From Sphaerulina vaccinii (Eukaryota > Ascomycota > Dothideomycetes > Mycosphaerellales > Mycosphaerellaceae): a stretch of DNA of 64,000 nt. The stretch lies in contig JAKUDP010000007.1 in assembly GCA_022570795.1 (NCBI GenBank), positions 682,001 through 746,000 on the forward strand, in the 5' to 3' direction. Numbering within the stretch: position 1 is the stretch's first letter; every line of letters begins with the position of its first letter. Shown in pieces: positions 42,750-54,626 of the stretch. The notes below the pieces were generated by a model that had not been told where the DNA came from, searched no databases, and worked only from the letters and a program-made list of their open reading frames with translations. Position numbers and translations under genes: made by a program.

Positions 42750-45520
42750 ATGTTTCGAAATAGGTGAGTAGAAAATCGACGAGCAAAGGTCGCTGCCACC
42801 GCCAGAGCGGCAGACAGCCTCACACCTCACACTGCCACAGCGATCGTCTCTGGCGCACCTGGAACTCTACTTCGGCCACCCCGTGTACTAACATTTGTGA
42901 TTAGGAGGTCCTCTCAAAAACCTACTATCAGCGACGACCTCTACAAAAACTTCAAAGCCAATTTCCCGCGACTCTCTGGCAACAGTACATCGTCGTCGAG
43001 CGAAGACGCCCAAGCACTCCCGACGACATCTCTCGCGGAAGCGCTCGATATCCCATTGAACCCGCGGTAGGGCATTCCCTGTCGCTGTGCTGGAAATACC
43101 CAGCACAGATCAACGCGATTTGCAGGGCAGGCAACTGCGCATTTGTGAACGAGCACTGACATCCTTCCAGATCTCTCGACGGGCAGAATCAGCCGCACGA
43201 TATCAAGGATGCAGACCCCACCCCAAAAGGATCAAATGAGCCGTGGAACTTTGGAACTTCTGGTCTAACACCTTCACTCATGGATCCAAACAGTCACAAC
43301 TTCAACATGTTCGCCAACCAGATGCCTGGGTACTATACGCCCACACCTGGTGGCACGAACACGCTATACCACAATCAAGCCGGCGACCTTCATACGCCCA
43401 CATTCGGAATGGGCTTGGGAACACCTCTATCAATGCCGACTTCAGAAGGTGCCTTGCATGCTGGCCAACAAGGCGCGCCTTTCCATGGCTTCCAACCAAA
43501 TATGCCGCATCACATTCAGCAACAACAATTTCAGAATATGAACCCATTCCAAATGCATCAACAGGGCTTTGCGCCTGCGCAGTTCTCTCATCAGAACTCG
43601 TTCGAGGACATACAAGGGCCGATTGGAGAGTCTCCGGTTGACGACATGGGCATGGACATGGGACTTGCTCACCCACACCAATCGCCAGACATGCTCTTCC
43701 GCCCGCCCAATCTACAAAATACGATGCAACCGCCTCCGCTGCATCCGTCTGCCGAAAAGTACGTATTTGTCAAAGCCACACAACACGAACTTCATACTAA
43801 TATATCCTCAAGGTTTCGGTACCATGTCACTCTCAATGCGCCCACGGCAATGATCAAGCACTCAGACGAGATCCCCGTGACATACCTCAACAAAGGCCAG
43901 GCATACACACTTAACATTGTCGACACACATACGCAACAGAGTACGCCAGCTGCCAGGTATCGCACATTCGTACGCGTCTCATTCGAGGACGAGCAACAAC
44001 GCCAGAAGCCTGCCGCATGTTGGCAGCTATGGAAAGAAGGCCGCGGCACGAACGAAGCGCATCAGAGAGGCGGACGTCTGCAGGCAGTAGAGTACGTTGA
44101 CTCGGGTCAGCTTGGTGGTGCTGAAGATCCGACCAAGCCCAAGCCCAAAGTGGAACTGGAATGCTCCTCTTTCGATGGTTTCTGCGTGACATGGTCTCCT
44201 GCTAACGGGACTGCTGAATGTCCCATCTCGGTGCGGTTCAACTTCCTTTCCACGGATTTCAGCCATTCCAAGGGTGTGAAGGGTATTCCCGTACGATTAT
44301 GTGCAAAGACCGAAGCCGTCGAGGAGTCGACTCTCAATCCATCAGGACCGACAGGAGCTGAAGTGTGCTATTGCAAAGTCAAACTCTTCAGAGATCATGG
44401 CGCAGAGCGCAAGCTCTCGAATGATGTTGCGCACGTCAAGAAGACCATCGACAAATTGAATCAGCAGATCGCACAGATCGAGTCTGGCATGCGAGATCTC
44501 GGCAAGAGGAAGCGAGCGGGATCGCTTGCGCAAAAGGGTGGTATGGACAGGCCTGGCAAAGTGCCAAAGCACAGAAGAACATGGTCAATGACTTCAGTGA
44601 ACTCGAACGGCGGCAGAGGAAGCGCAGAAGAAGATCTGCACATGAAGCTGATGACGCTTCAAGACATGTTCACATCCACACGACCTGCAAGCGTGCTCTA
44701 CCTTCGCGGCGACGATAGCGACGATCCAGACGCATACCCGGTGAAGCTTACTGGCGAGATCGATCTGATGAGGACCGATTCAGCCGACACATCGAACTGG
44801 GACAAGCAAAGTGAAGGCAAGAACGACTCTTCAATGGTTTCGCCTACACCCAGCTCAAATTCGCTGGTGGGAAGCCGGAAAGATTCGACAATGCAGCAGC
44901 CCACACCTGTGGGAGGACCTTCGCGACAGTCCTCTAATGAATGGCGCAACAATCCTCAGACAGCGACAATGGACATACAGCCAACGATACCTGAGCAGCT
45001 ACATAGCCCGCCAGAGAACGTGCCGACCAAGGTCCAGCTCAATTCCTCGAAGGCAGGATCCGTCTCTGGCTGGATCGAAGCAGTTGGCGTGGACTCCAAC
45101 TACAGGCCACCTCCTCCACGAGCTGTGAAACCGGTTGCCTGCTTCTATGTGCAACCTCACGTTGCAGGCAGAGCACCGCCAGACAACCACTATCGTGCCA
45201 TATACCTCACGAAGCGTACCTTGAAGGACTTCACAAATGTGCTTGCGACCAAGTGCAATATCGAACCTACCCAGGTCATCCGGACATATCGCATGACTGA
45301 GAATGGCCTGAATATCTTGTTCGATGACGACTGCATTCTGGAGCTGCCAGAAGGCCAGGACATGGCCGCTGAGTTCTGCGAGGCTGTGCCAGATGCAGAT
45401 GCGCCGATAAAGCCCAAACGAGAATGGGATGCGGGTCCCACGGACATACAATGCGATGGCGAGCTTTCCACAGTGGAGAACGTCAACTCGCACGGCTACG
45501 AGCTCAAATTACTTTTCTGA
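42750..45520 (+). CDS. CP2/Grainyhead-like transcription factor
   Basis: Four coding exons: a 14-nt first exon 42750..42763 (MFRN plus two bases), 42905..43066, 43171..43758 and 43813..45520, giving 823 residues. The spliced start MFRNRRSSQKPTISDDLYKN fits this fungal family. The ATG at 43280 is internal. The last intron is 54 nt, in frame and stop-free, so an unspliced reading wrongly inserts 18 residues just before the CP2 domain. It has a GTACGT donor and a TACTAAT branch, and removal gives PSAEKFRYHVTLNAPTAMIK. The CP2 DNA-binding domain spans about 255-470, with a coiled segment after it (DVAHVKKTIDKLNQQIAQIE). A C-terminal ubiquitin-like/dimerisation region (about 700-790) ends near LELPEGQDM. 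The N-terminus is Gln/Met/Pro-rich. Grainyhead-type factors control epithelial barriers in animals and wall remodelling/conidial separation in Neurospora. Confidence 0.92.
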
Positions 45521-48500
45521 TTGTTTAGCGACGGCATCTCGATCGACGAGGATCACATTCTCTCCTAATCGCACGACACGAGCAACACGACGTACGACGC
45601 CTCTTCTACTACTGAGCATTGACGCAAAACCGTGTACATGATGGTTTGGAATTTTTAGATATCGCGCCTGCGCTCGGGCACATTGAGATACCAGGCCTAT
45701 GATATCGGGCTCTTTACTTTTGGTGCCCTCAGAGATACCCACATTGCGAACTGGGATGGCCAATTCCTTTGTCAGAAGGAACAGAGTTTAATACATGGTT
45801 CGATGGACGGCCTGTACGAGTTGCAGGCCAGCAGCAGCAGGACTTCTGCGAACGGGCTATTACATAGGCAACAGAATGGATAATGGATGTTAGTCAGGGA
45901 ACAACGAAGCTGTAGCAGCAACTGCATTGCCGTTCCCAGTCATGGCCATAGCGAGATACCCAGTCCGCAGAATAATATGCGTAATGAAATGCAGCAAATC
46001 TCGCCTCATCTCAGGGTATCGTGCCTATACAATGATCGCTCTTCGGACTGTTGACTTTCATCGTGCTCCACAGCCCGTGACTCGAAGGCGGCAGGATTCG
46101 CGAGACTGTCAGTCGTCCAATTTTCCAGCATTTCCATGTGATCTATCTGCCGGGTTGCCCGTGGGGTTCGTGAGGCTGGACACCGCCGCGAGAAGGACAA
46201 AGCTGTGGCTGCATGGTACGCTAAGAAGCCAAACAAAACCATAATGCAATCTGCCTTTTACCATGGAAGAACGCTGCTCGACCCCATGCGCAAGATTAGG
46301 CGAAAGGCCTCCGAACGCCACACAATGCCCTCGAACATCTTCCAAGCCTCGAACGTGAAACGATATGGCTTGTCGACAAGCCTTCGGGTTGTCGTATCTC
46401 TGCTATTCTCGTCTCTGCCCAAATTTGTGAGCAACCTATGGCAGCAAACTTGCGCCTCATTCTCGAAGAGCTTCGTAGTTGTCCCCCAGCTCCAGCAGAT
46501 TGAGCAATCGTCACCCTGCATATTCTGGTGCCATTTCGCTGGTGGAGACGCACCGGAACATATTGATGATGAAGTGGCAAATGAGCAACAGCCGTAACGA
46601 TCTAACGATCTTGAGTCTGGTCGCAGAATATCGCGCGTTCAATGCTCATCTTCCATCAATGTTGTTGAGACGCTGTCACATCGAGCGATGGAAGTTACCG
46701 TGGAGGTTCACGAAACCAACAATGAGGCTTGACGCTTGACGCCTGACATTGATGATCTGCTCCAGCAAAAGTAAAGATCTGCGCACAGCCACAATGCAGC
46801 TTCGAGAGGTTCAATCCAGAACGCGCAAGGAATCCCATGCCATGTTGGCTTGCTCTGCCGGACTGCATGGCATGCATGCGTGGCCTGTCGACGTGCGTTC
46901 GACTCTGCATCGATCGGTATGTCTGCTTTCGAGCGTGAGTGGCTCATGCATATCGGATCACAACCAGAGGGAGTCCGTCTCCCGGGTAGTTGGATACCAC
47001 CTCCTAGATTTGGTCGTAAGGCTTCACCTCCGGTTCTTTCGGATATGCGTGGTCGACAACTTTCTGACCTCGGGACTTGCTAGATGGGTAATACACTTTT
47101 GAAGGCTCGAGACGACTGTTTCAGCGTATGCAGTATGAACTCGTGCACGGCCACAAGTGATCACCTGCTCAAGGCTGCAGCGAGACAGACAGAAGAGAGA
47201 GGCTGGGACGACGCTGTATGCGACGTGCAAAGACTTGGAAGAACTTGGAAGAGCGGGAGTGCATTTGCTCCACGCGGCGACATCGTCACCATACCGAGAC
47301 GGTGTGCTGCTGTTCGGAGCTGCGGTTGGACGCTATGACGACCACCAGGCTGAGAGACTCACAGCATCGCGGCATGTGAAATCAGACAACGACATAGCTC
47401 GGACCCGGAAGAGTAAGGCCTCCACGTTCTTCTGACTTCAGCTGTTCGAGAAACGTTACGGCAAGCGCTCTTGCAGCCATAGACGATGTGCCGATGTTTC
47501 GCTCAACGAAGCCTAACGAAGCGGCTTACCACGATATGGGGTCCCACGAAGAATGAGAGCATATACTGTGAAAGGGCATAGTTAGCAATGATTCGCTGCT
47601 CATGCTTCGCGGTAGACTGCCACACGTGCAGCAGAACCGAGCACATATTGCACCGCATTGAGGCATGTTTGAGCTTCCTCGCAGTTGAGCTTGACAACTG
47701 TGTCAAAGTCGATCATCTCCTCAAGCCATCGAGCCTGCTGAATCGTGTCTTCTGACTGCACCGAGCACTGCCAGCTGGAACCACACTTAGTCCCATTCGA
47801 TCAGCTGGTCATCAAGCAGGATCTGGCTTTCAATGACTGCTGGTGCACGAGGTGGCCGCCATGATCGAAGAACATCGATGCGAAGCCTTATCAAGGCAGA
47901 CCATCCGCCAAATACACAGGCGACGAAGGTGCAACACAGCCAGAGAGTTCTTCCCTAGAACTTTGATGCCACCACAATGCGACGCCACCTTCTAAGGCAG
48001 AACGCCATGTGGCTGATCGAAGTAGGTTATCTGAACGACGAGGGACTGCCCAGAAAACCAACCACGACAACCTCGAACACCCAAAGCATCAAGGACAGAG
48101 TTACCGATAAGCTCCAGCATGGATGCAGCTCCAGAAGTCCGCCTACGAGTGCGAACCTATAGCCCAGGCACCGCAACATATATTGGGCAAGCGAAAGGGT
48201 GTTCCAGAAGCCAAATAGAAAGTAAGATCTTCGGCAGCGGAACTTCGAAGCATGCAAGTACGTTGTAGAACGACATGCTATAGTGATAGCCGTGGAACGA
48301 CTCATGCGATTTTGTAATAGTGCTACTCGATCTGGCAAGTGTTCCCTTCGCGACATGCAGCTGCATCGCATATGGCCAGGAGGGAGGAATGTGTAGGTCC
48401 AGTAAGCTCATTCATGAGCACATTTGATACATTGATCTCACATCTGAGGCTCATTATTGGTAAGGCGCAAGCACATCTGTCGCACTGCTCGGACTGCTGG

Positions 48501-49466
48501 AACCAGCTGCAATCAGAATTGTCGCAGTGATGGCCTCGAAGAGTAGCTGACATTCGTGTGGAGTATGCGCTCTCGCAGCCGGAGCTGCTCCCATAACATT
48601 TCGAGTTGTTGCTCAACGTGAAATGTAGTGCTTGACTAGGCGTATCCTGGTATCACGATGAACTGCTCGATCAGCACTGTCTGTCAACCGCAGCTATCAA
48701 CCGATACCACTTCGGGACTGATAGTCCGCTCAGCTTTGCAAGATACTTTCGTTCCTGCCTCGAGACGCCATGGCCTGAGTGAGCTTACTCTCCACGCTCT
48801 CTCCACACTGGCGAGCTTATGAAGCTGTGCGAGTCATATATGCAGCGTTGATAGCACCAGCAGACTTTGCCAAGCTGTAACGAATATGACTCGGTGGGCA
48901 ATAAGCTTACTTCGAATGCAGCAGTTGTGCCTGAGAAAGGTGTGCCCAAGGGCAACTTTCGACGAGGAGTCTTTGGTATATTGGACGTTGACGAACTTTG
49001 CGAGTCTTCCGAAGTCCATGTTGTCGCGTTTGGGCTTCATTCGTCAGACACTGAGTAGCCGATTGTGCGCAATCTCCGTGTGCGGAACTGTGGACGCCAG
49101 GCTCAAGCTCACAGGGCGAAAACGAAATGCCAAGATGAGCTCGATACAACCTCGTATATAATGTTCCAGATCCTTCGAGCTGGAATGCACAAGCCTCAAC
49201 AAGCACCGCCTACGCCTTCGACTGAGCCATCAGCCATCAGCCATTGTTGAGCGCGATATCGGCTGCACCAATATGAAGTCGTGGTATCAGCTTGCACTTC
49301 TTGTTCGTCGGTATACGGATGCGTCGCCTAGCATGCCGTACGCCATCATCGGTCAGTTGGAGCCGCGATGGAGCCGCTTGGCGGTAGCATCATGTCCACG
49401 GAATGCATTACGACGCGCTCCGGCCTGCTCCAATCCAGAAATCTCTTGCTCGCCGCAGCTGTGGCA
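45521..49466. other. Large interval without a recognised gene
   Basis: About 3.95 kb, the longest blank in the right half of the window. Many frames of 60-130 codons overlap on both strands with no domain, no signal or membrane pattern and no coherent splicing. It should hold the CP2 and BTB genes' 3' flanks. Unannotated noncoding transcripts or very divergent genes cannot be excluded. Confidence 0.45.
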
Positions 49467-50642
49467 TCACGTGCTGCAAATCGTGAATACCACGTCCTCG
49501 CTCACCCATGCAGCCCTCTCCGCTAACGTCATTGCGAGGTCGAGTACGAAATCCTGAGGCAGTCGCTCTCGTGCAATTCGTTCCTGTGGCGTGTCGGCTC
49601 CAGGGGACCATCTGGAGGCAAAGATATGAAGGAGCCATCTTCGCAAGTCCGAGTTTGGTGGTAGATCCTTCAAGGTCTTTGTAACCACATCAAACGAAGG
49701 TAACGCTTTGCCACCTAGTGTTACGAGTTGGCTGTCGTGCTCGGCTTGCAGACCATCCAGAACTTCTCGACGCAGGATTGGTACATCGAAGCGGTCAGCA
49801 ATGATATACAGATCCATGAGTAGCTCAAACGTGCTTGCAGGCTGCTCCTCATCTTCTTCTTCACTATGGCGGCTTTGTAGGTCATCAGCTTCATCTTCGG
49901 CTCCCAGCTTCTGCTCTAGCATCGCGGTCCATTTCGCAACAAAGGGCTTGCATATATGCTCCTTCTCGTTTTTCCGCAATCCCTCAGACTCAGCCAGGCG
50001 CAACAAGGTTCGCAGTTGCAATATTTCCAGATCGGTAGTCAGTGCATCTGAGAATATGCTTGTGACAAGTCGCTGCTCCAGTTGATCAACGGACTCGTTA
50101 TCATGCTGTTGCTCGACATCGTGCTTGAGGCCACGTTCCATATCGTCTGGCTCAGATGCAACAGATTCCTCCTCGTACTCATAATCCATAGCGGAGTTCG
50201 TCTCAGATACAGCGTCGTAGCCGTCTTCGTCTATATAGTCCGCAACACCATGGTAATCATCGTCACCATCCCACGCATAGTCCTTTGGATATGGCTCATC
50301 CAATTGTAACGCTGACTGACTGCCTGGGTCGAGGAAGATCTTGCCAGTATACAACCAGGAGATCAAAGAACGAAAGGCCTGATCTAACACGTCGTTGACG
50401 CGAAAAGTGTCATCTGCACACTCCTGCATGTTTGTGCGGTAAGCTGCTGCAAAGTAGCCTACCCGCTTGCATAGTAACGCCTTGTGAACGTGATACTTCT
50501 TCTGCTCCTCGCCGACGAGAATTGTGGTCAGGGTGCCGTCCAGAAATGTCCTGTTTCAACGCGTTAGCACCTAACTAATGCAGCGAGCTAGACCGGCATA
50601 CTCTGGAGCAATCTCATCGTTCTCATCCACAGTGCCACGCAT
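49467..50642 (-). CDS. BTB/POZ-domain protein
   Basis: Two exons, 50642..50602 (only 13 codons plus two bases) and 50550..49467, joined over a 51-nt intron (GTATGC donor, GAAACAG acceptor), encode 374 residues. The BTB fold is read at about residues 13-90: TFLDGTLTTILVGEEQKKYH, VHKALLCKRVGYFAAAY, then FRSLISWLYTGKIF. An acidic, Tyr/Asp/Glu-rich stretch of about 130 residues follows, then helices resembling the back half of fungal BTB proteins (ELLMDLYIIADRFDVPILRR). Fungal BTB proteins of this type may act as Cullin-3 adaptors or simple interaction modules; the partner is unknown. It diverges from PalB with 281 bp between start codons. Confidence 0.82.
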
Positions 50643-50784
50643 CTTGTACAGATGCGAGTACAGCCTCCTTATCGTGATTTGGTGCAAGAGACGACGAAAT
50701 TGATCTCGACACGCGCACGCGTTCGATGATTGTGGCGCTAGCAGGGACTCCCAAGCGAACCCGAAAACTCTATATTGTGACTTC

Positions 50785-50790
50785 CTTGGC
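50785..50790 (-). promoter_or_regulatory. PacC-like hexamer upstream of PalB
   Basis: GCCAAG on the minus strand matches the PacC core GCCARG, 134 bp before the PalB ATG. PalB works in the PacC-activating pathway, so feedback control is conceivable, but a single hexamer is weak evidence. Confidence 0.2.
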
Positions 50791-50923
50791 TTCGTAGGAG
50801 GTAGTTGTAGTGGAGAAGTTGCAGCAACAACTCCTGCAGCAACAGCAATCCACATTCATCGCCATTGATAGACCCTATGCATCTACCGAAAGCAGTGCTG
50901 CTACAGGCGCTGCTCCACCAGGT

Positions 50924-53733
50924 ATGAGTGCTGCCGACCAATACCTGGCGGTACTAGAAGAAGATGCCCTGCGACTCGAGAAGCAGCTCCAGCATGCCAG
51001 CAGCCGAAGCGAGGCATTGGACATAGCCATCAAAGCAGCAGACACATCACTCAGGGCTCTGGAGTTTGTTCGAGATCCCGCCAAAAAGGCTCAGTGTAGG
51101 ACACGAGCTGAGCAGTACATGCGAGAGGCGGAGCGTATCAAGAACAGCACAGAGTGGCAAGCCGATCTTGCATCTCTCTCACTCCACCCCGAGGCATACG
51201 TCGTGAAAGCAAGTACACCAAGCCCAGCGCAAGGAGATTCCAAGCAGGTGAGGATCCTCGAAGAGCCTGTCAACTCTCGTAAACTTCCCACCAAGGAGAA
51301 GATTATCGTGGTTAAAGCTGGCTTCCTCAACGAAGTCAAGTTTCCAGAGTGGACCGGAGATCCATCGCCAAAGGAGTTTGAGCTTACAGATGGCGATGAT
51401 CTGTTCTAGTATGTTGGTTACCTAATCTAATGTCTCGCTACTACTGACTTCGCCCAAGCGACGCAGCATCTGAGCTGCCTCTTTCCAAGTACCAGGAACA
51501 AGTCCTAGATGCCTGGAAACGGCCAATCGACGCATTGCCTCCACCATCCTGGTATGGAGGGGACAGGACAAATCTTGGACCTACGATGGGCTTCTTTCGG
51601 GACATTGACCTGGTTCAAGATGCCGCCACTGACTGTTCTGTGGTGGCCTCGCTATGCGCAGGTGTTGCTCGAGCCAAGCGCGGTCATCCAAAAATGCTAG
51701 GGCAGTTTATGCATCCTTTTGATCCTGCCACTGGCAAGCCTGCATTGTCGAAGAACGGGAAGTACATTGTACGCATGAACTTCAATGGTTGCCAGCGCCG
51801 CGTGGTCATTGATGATCGGATTCCAACAAGCTCGACGAAGCGTGTCATACACGTCGTGGATCGCAACAATCCCGGTTTGTTGTGGCCAGCGCTGATTGAG
51901 AAGGCATATCTCAAGATACGAGGCGGGTATGACTTTCCTGGCAGTAATAGTGGGACTGACCTGTGGATCCTGACCGGCTGGATTCCTGAGCAGGTCAATC
52001 TGAAAGATGAAGACCTGGAGCTCGATAGGCTCTGGCTGAGAATGTCCAAGGCCTTTTCGTATGGAGACGTTTTGATCACTATGGGTACTGGCAAGATGTC
52101 TAGCCAGACACAGCAGGAGCTTGGACTTGCTGGCGAGCATGACTACGCTGTTCTTGATCTGCGAGAAGTGGATGGCCAACGTCTGATGCTGATCAAGAAC
52201 CCTTGGCTGGAGGGCACAAGCTGGCGTGGTAGATCTCGAAGAAGTGAACGAAGTCGCGAGCTATCACCACAGAGCGCATTGACCACGCTCGATGAGGGAG
52301 CAGACACAGTCGACTCACCGCGCGATCTGTTGAACGACGAAGAGCTTACACCTGGCACATTCTGGATGGACTTGGACACTGTGCAGCAGCACTTTGAGTG
52401 GATCTACCTCAACTGGAACACCGGACTCTTCAAGAATCGGCAAGACGTCCACTTCAACTGGGACTTGTCGAAGCCCTCCGAGTTCAATGGTGCAAGCAAG
52501 CCTCGGGGGCCAATGGCCAGCCTACAGCACATCCCGCAATTCACTGTAACTGCATCACGGCGTGAAGCTGTGTGGATCCTGCTTTGGAGACACTTCCAGA
52601 ACTCTGTGCCCGAAGATGCAACGGCGGACGAAATCGAGAGTGGTCGTCCGCACATTGATATCAGCGGCTACATCACACTAGCAGTGTTCGACTCTGACGG
52701 ACGAAGAGTCATGCTGCTGGAACGTCCAGTAGAGAAAGGCTGGTATAGCGACAGTCCCCAGGCTCTGCTGAAGCTGGAGGACTGCGAGCCTGGCAAAGCA
52801 TATACTATTGTTCCGCTCGAGCAAGATCTGCCAGCTACCAATCACTCATTCACGATCTCAACATTCAGCAATTCGCCAATCGTGCTTGACGAGGCAACAT
52901 CACGGCATGCATACAATACACAAGTGGCAGGATCGTGGACGCAGCAGTCTGCTGGCGGCAACTCAAACAGTCCAAAGTACTGTGACAACCCGCAGTATAC
53001 GATCACTGTGCCTCGCCGAACGAGCATCAGTCTACTGCTCGAAGCATGCAATCCACAGCTGAACGTCAATGTTCGACTCCTCCACAGTGGCGGAAAGCGT
53101 GTGTTCAACATGCACAAGAAGGATATCATTGCCGATAGCAGGATTTATCGTCCTTGCTGCTGCATTGCTGAGAACGACGATCTCGACCCAGGCACATATA
53201 CTGCTATCTGCAGCACTTTTGACGCAAATCAGCTCGGGGACTTCACCTTACGCATCGACTCCTCGCTGCCGACTTCCGCTAAGCTCCTACCTCGCGAAGG
53301 TGCTGGCAGGATCCCATTCGATCTCGGCCTAGCGACTTTCAAACAAGGTGACACGAAGATCGCTGCTCCAATCCACCCTCGGCGTCTCGTGAACTTTTAT
53401 GCTATTGCTCGGCAATACGATACTGCGCCTGGTCATCCGAACAGTCGTTCGCACGTTCGACTAAGCATCGAATACGGCAAGGGCCCATCTCGTCACATCA
53501 AGATTGCGAGTAACAATGGAGAATATACGGATACTTCTGGTGATGCTGTAAGGACTGATGCTATTGATTTCAGTACGGAGTTTGTTACGAAGTACAGGCA
53601 TTCGTCGGCATATCTGGTGCTGGATCGAATCTATGTCAGCTCAGAGAACTCGGAGGAGAGGTTTAGTGTCCAGCTGTTCATGGATCAGCCGGGTGCTATT
53701 CAAGTTGGGGTTTGGAGGACGTGGGAGGATTGA
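50924..53733 (+). CDS. palB: PalB/Rim13-type calpain-like cysteine protease
   Basis: Two exons, 50924..51408 and 51459..53733, joined over a 50-nt intron that splits the Tyr codon in DGDDLF-YDAASELP, give 919 residues. The ATG at 50924 precedes a complete MIT domain (about 10-70, LRLEKQLQHASSRSEALDIA to RAEQYMREAERIK); an open frame continues upstream but lacks an ATG. The calpain core has the full triad: Cys221 (AATDCSVVASL), His389 (GEHDYAVLDL) and Asn409 (LIKNPWLEG). C2-like/calpain domain III repeats follow. PalB/Rim13 binds ESCRT-III through its MIT domain and cleaves PacC/Rim101 when ambient pH is alkaline. The order and length match PalB, so catalytic competence is expected. A BTB gene is divergent upstream. 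Confidence 0.93.
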
Positions 53734-54626
53734 GAGTGCCATCAATCGAAGAACATCTCTGTGCACGAGCGGCTACCAAGCTATTGCAGCTCCAGACAAA
53801 GTGCAGAACTATCGAGTGAGTTGTTCAGAGAAGATTCCGAGTTGATACCGCGACCTCTCCCTGCCTACGCGAGTGAGTTCTGCGAAGGACGCTGCACCAG
53901 CAGGGCCTGAGTGATGAGGAGTATGGAGTGGTGTAAATAATGGTCTGATTTGCTTTAGCGAGGCGCTGGAGGGTGGAATCGGTTGCTTGCATGACTGTCC
54001 TATATGATGGTCATGCGTAAATGAGTATGCACTTTACAGTACCTATCCCTCAACATCAATCAGTTCAGTCGCCTCAGCCTCGTGATGGCCGTGGTTGACA
54101 TGGTCACATGCAGGTTCACAAGATCATCCTTGTTATGGCGCGTGCACCACACTTCCACTGCAGCTTTTGGGGCCAGGGTGGCGCAGATAGGAACGCGTGA
54201 AAGAGTGATTCGCGGAGAGCTGTTCCTGATGCTCCTGGTTCACAACCAGGCGGTCGTATACCTATACACTTACGTAGACTTATTGAACATCGTCTCTGAA
54301 AGTTTGATTTCACGACTCCTTCTCATCTTTCTTCGATATCTCGTTGTTGTTGTGGGTGAAGAAGAATACGGACCGTCGCTTCATCACTGACGTCGTTGTC
54401 GTCTCTGTAACTGGAGAAAGAATCCCGGGCAGTCGCAGACGACTTCAACTTCTTCTTGTTGAGCAGCGAAGAGCTCCACTGAACTCTGCTAGAACAACAC
54501 CTTTCTACCCTTCCGACTGAGAGCCTCCTATCCTCACCAACAGCGTGGACGATCCTACACGACTTCAGCAGCAGCATCTGCTGCGTCTTCTCCCCCACTA
54601 GCAGACCGCCCTCCTCCACCATCATC
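53734..54626. other. Intergenic region between PalB and the Osh-type gene
   Basis: About 890 bp. It contains a tRNA-like but non-foldable stretch near 54174-54250 (see rejected items) and, toward the right, a C/T-rich leader before the Osh ATG. No gene is supported. Confidence 0.45.

Noticed and set aside
50810..50923. Upstream extension of PalB with a Gln-rich run (from about 50810).
   Set aside because: The frame has no ATG there (it would need GTG). The first ATG, 50924, already precedes a complete MIT domain. A missed upstream exon remains possible.
54174..54250. tRNA-like stretch: GGGTGGCGCAG (A-box-like) and a CCTGG/CCAGG stem with a 7-nt loop (T-arm-like).
   Set aside because: No matching 7-bp acceptor stem or anticodon stem could be formed, and the T loop lacks the expected TTCRA pattern. 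Probably chance.
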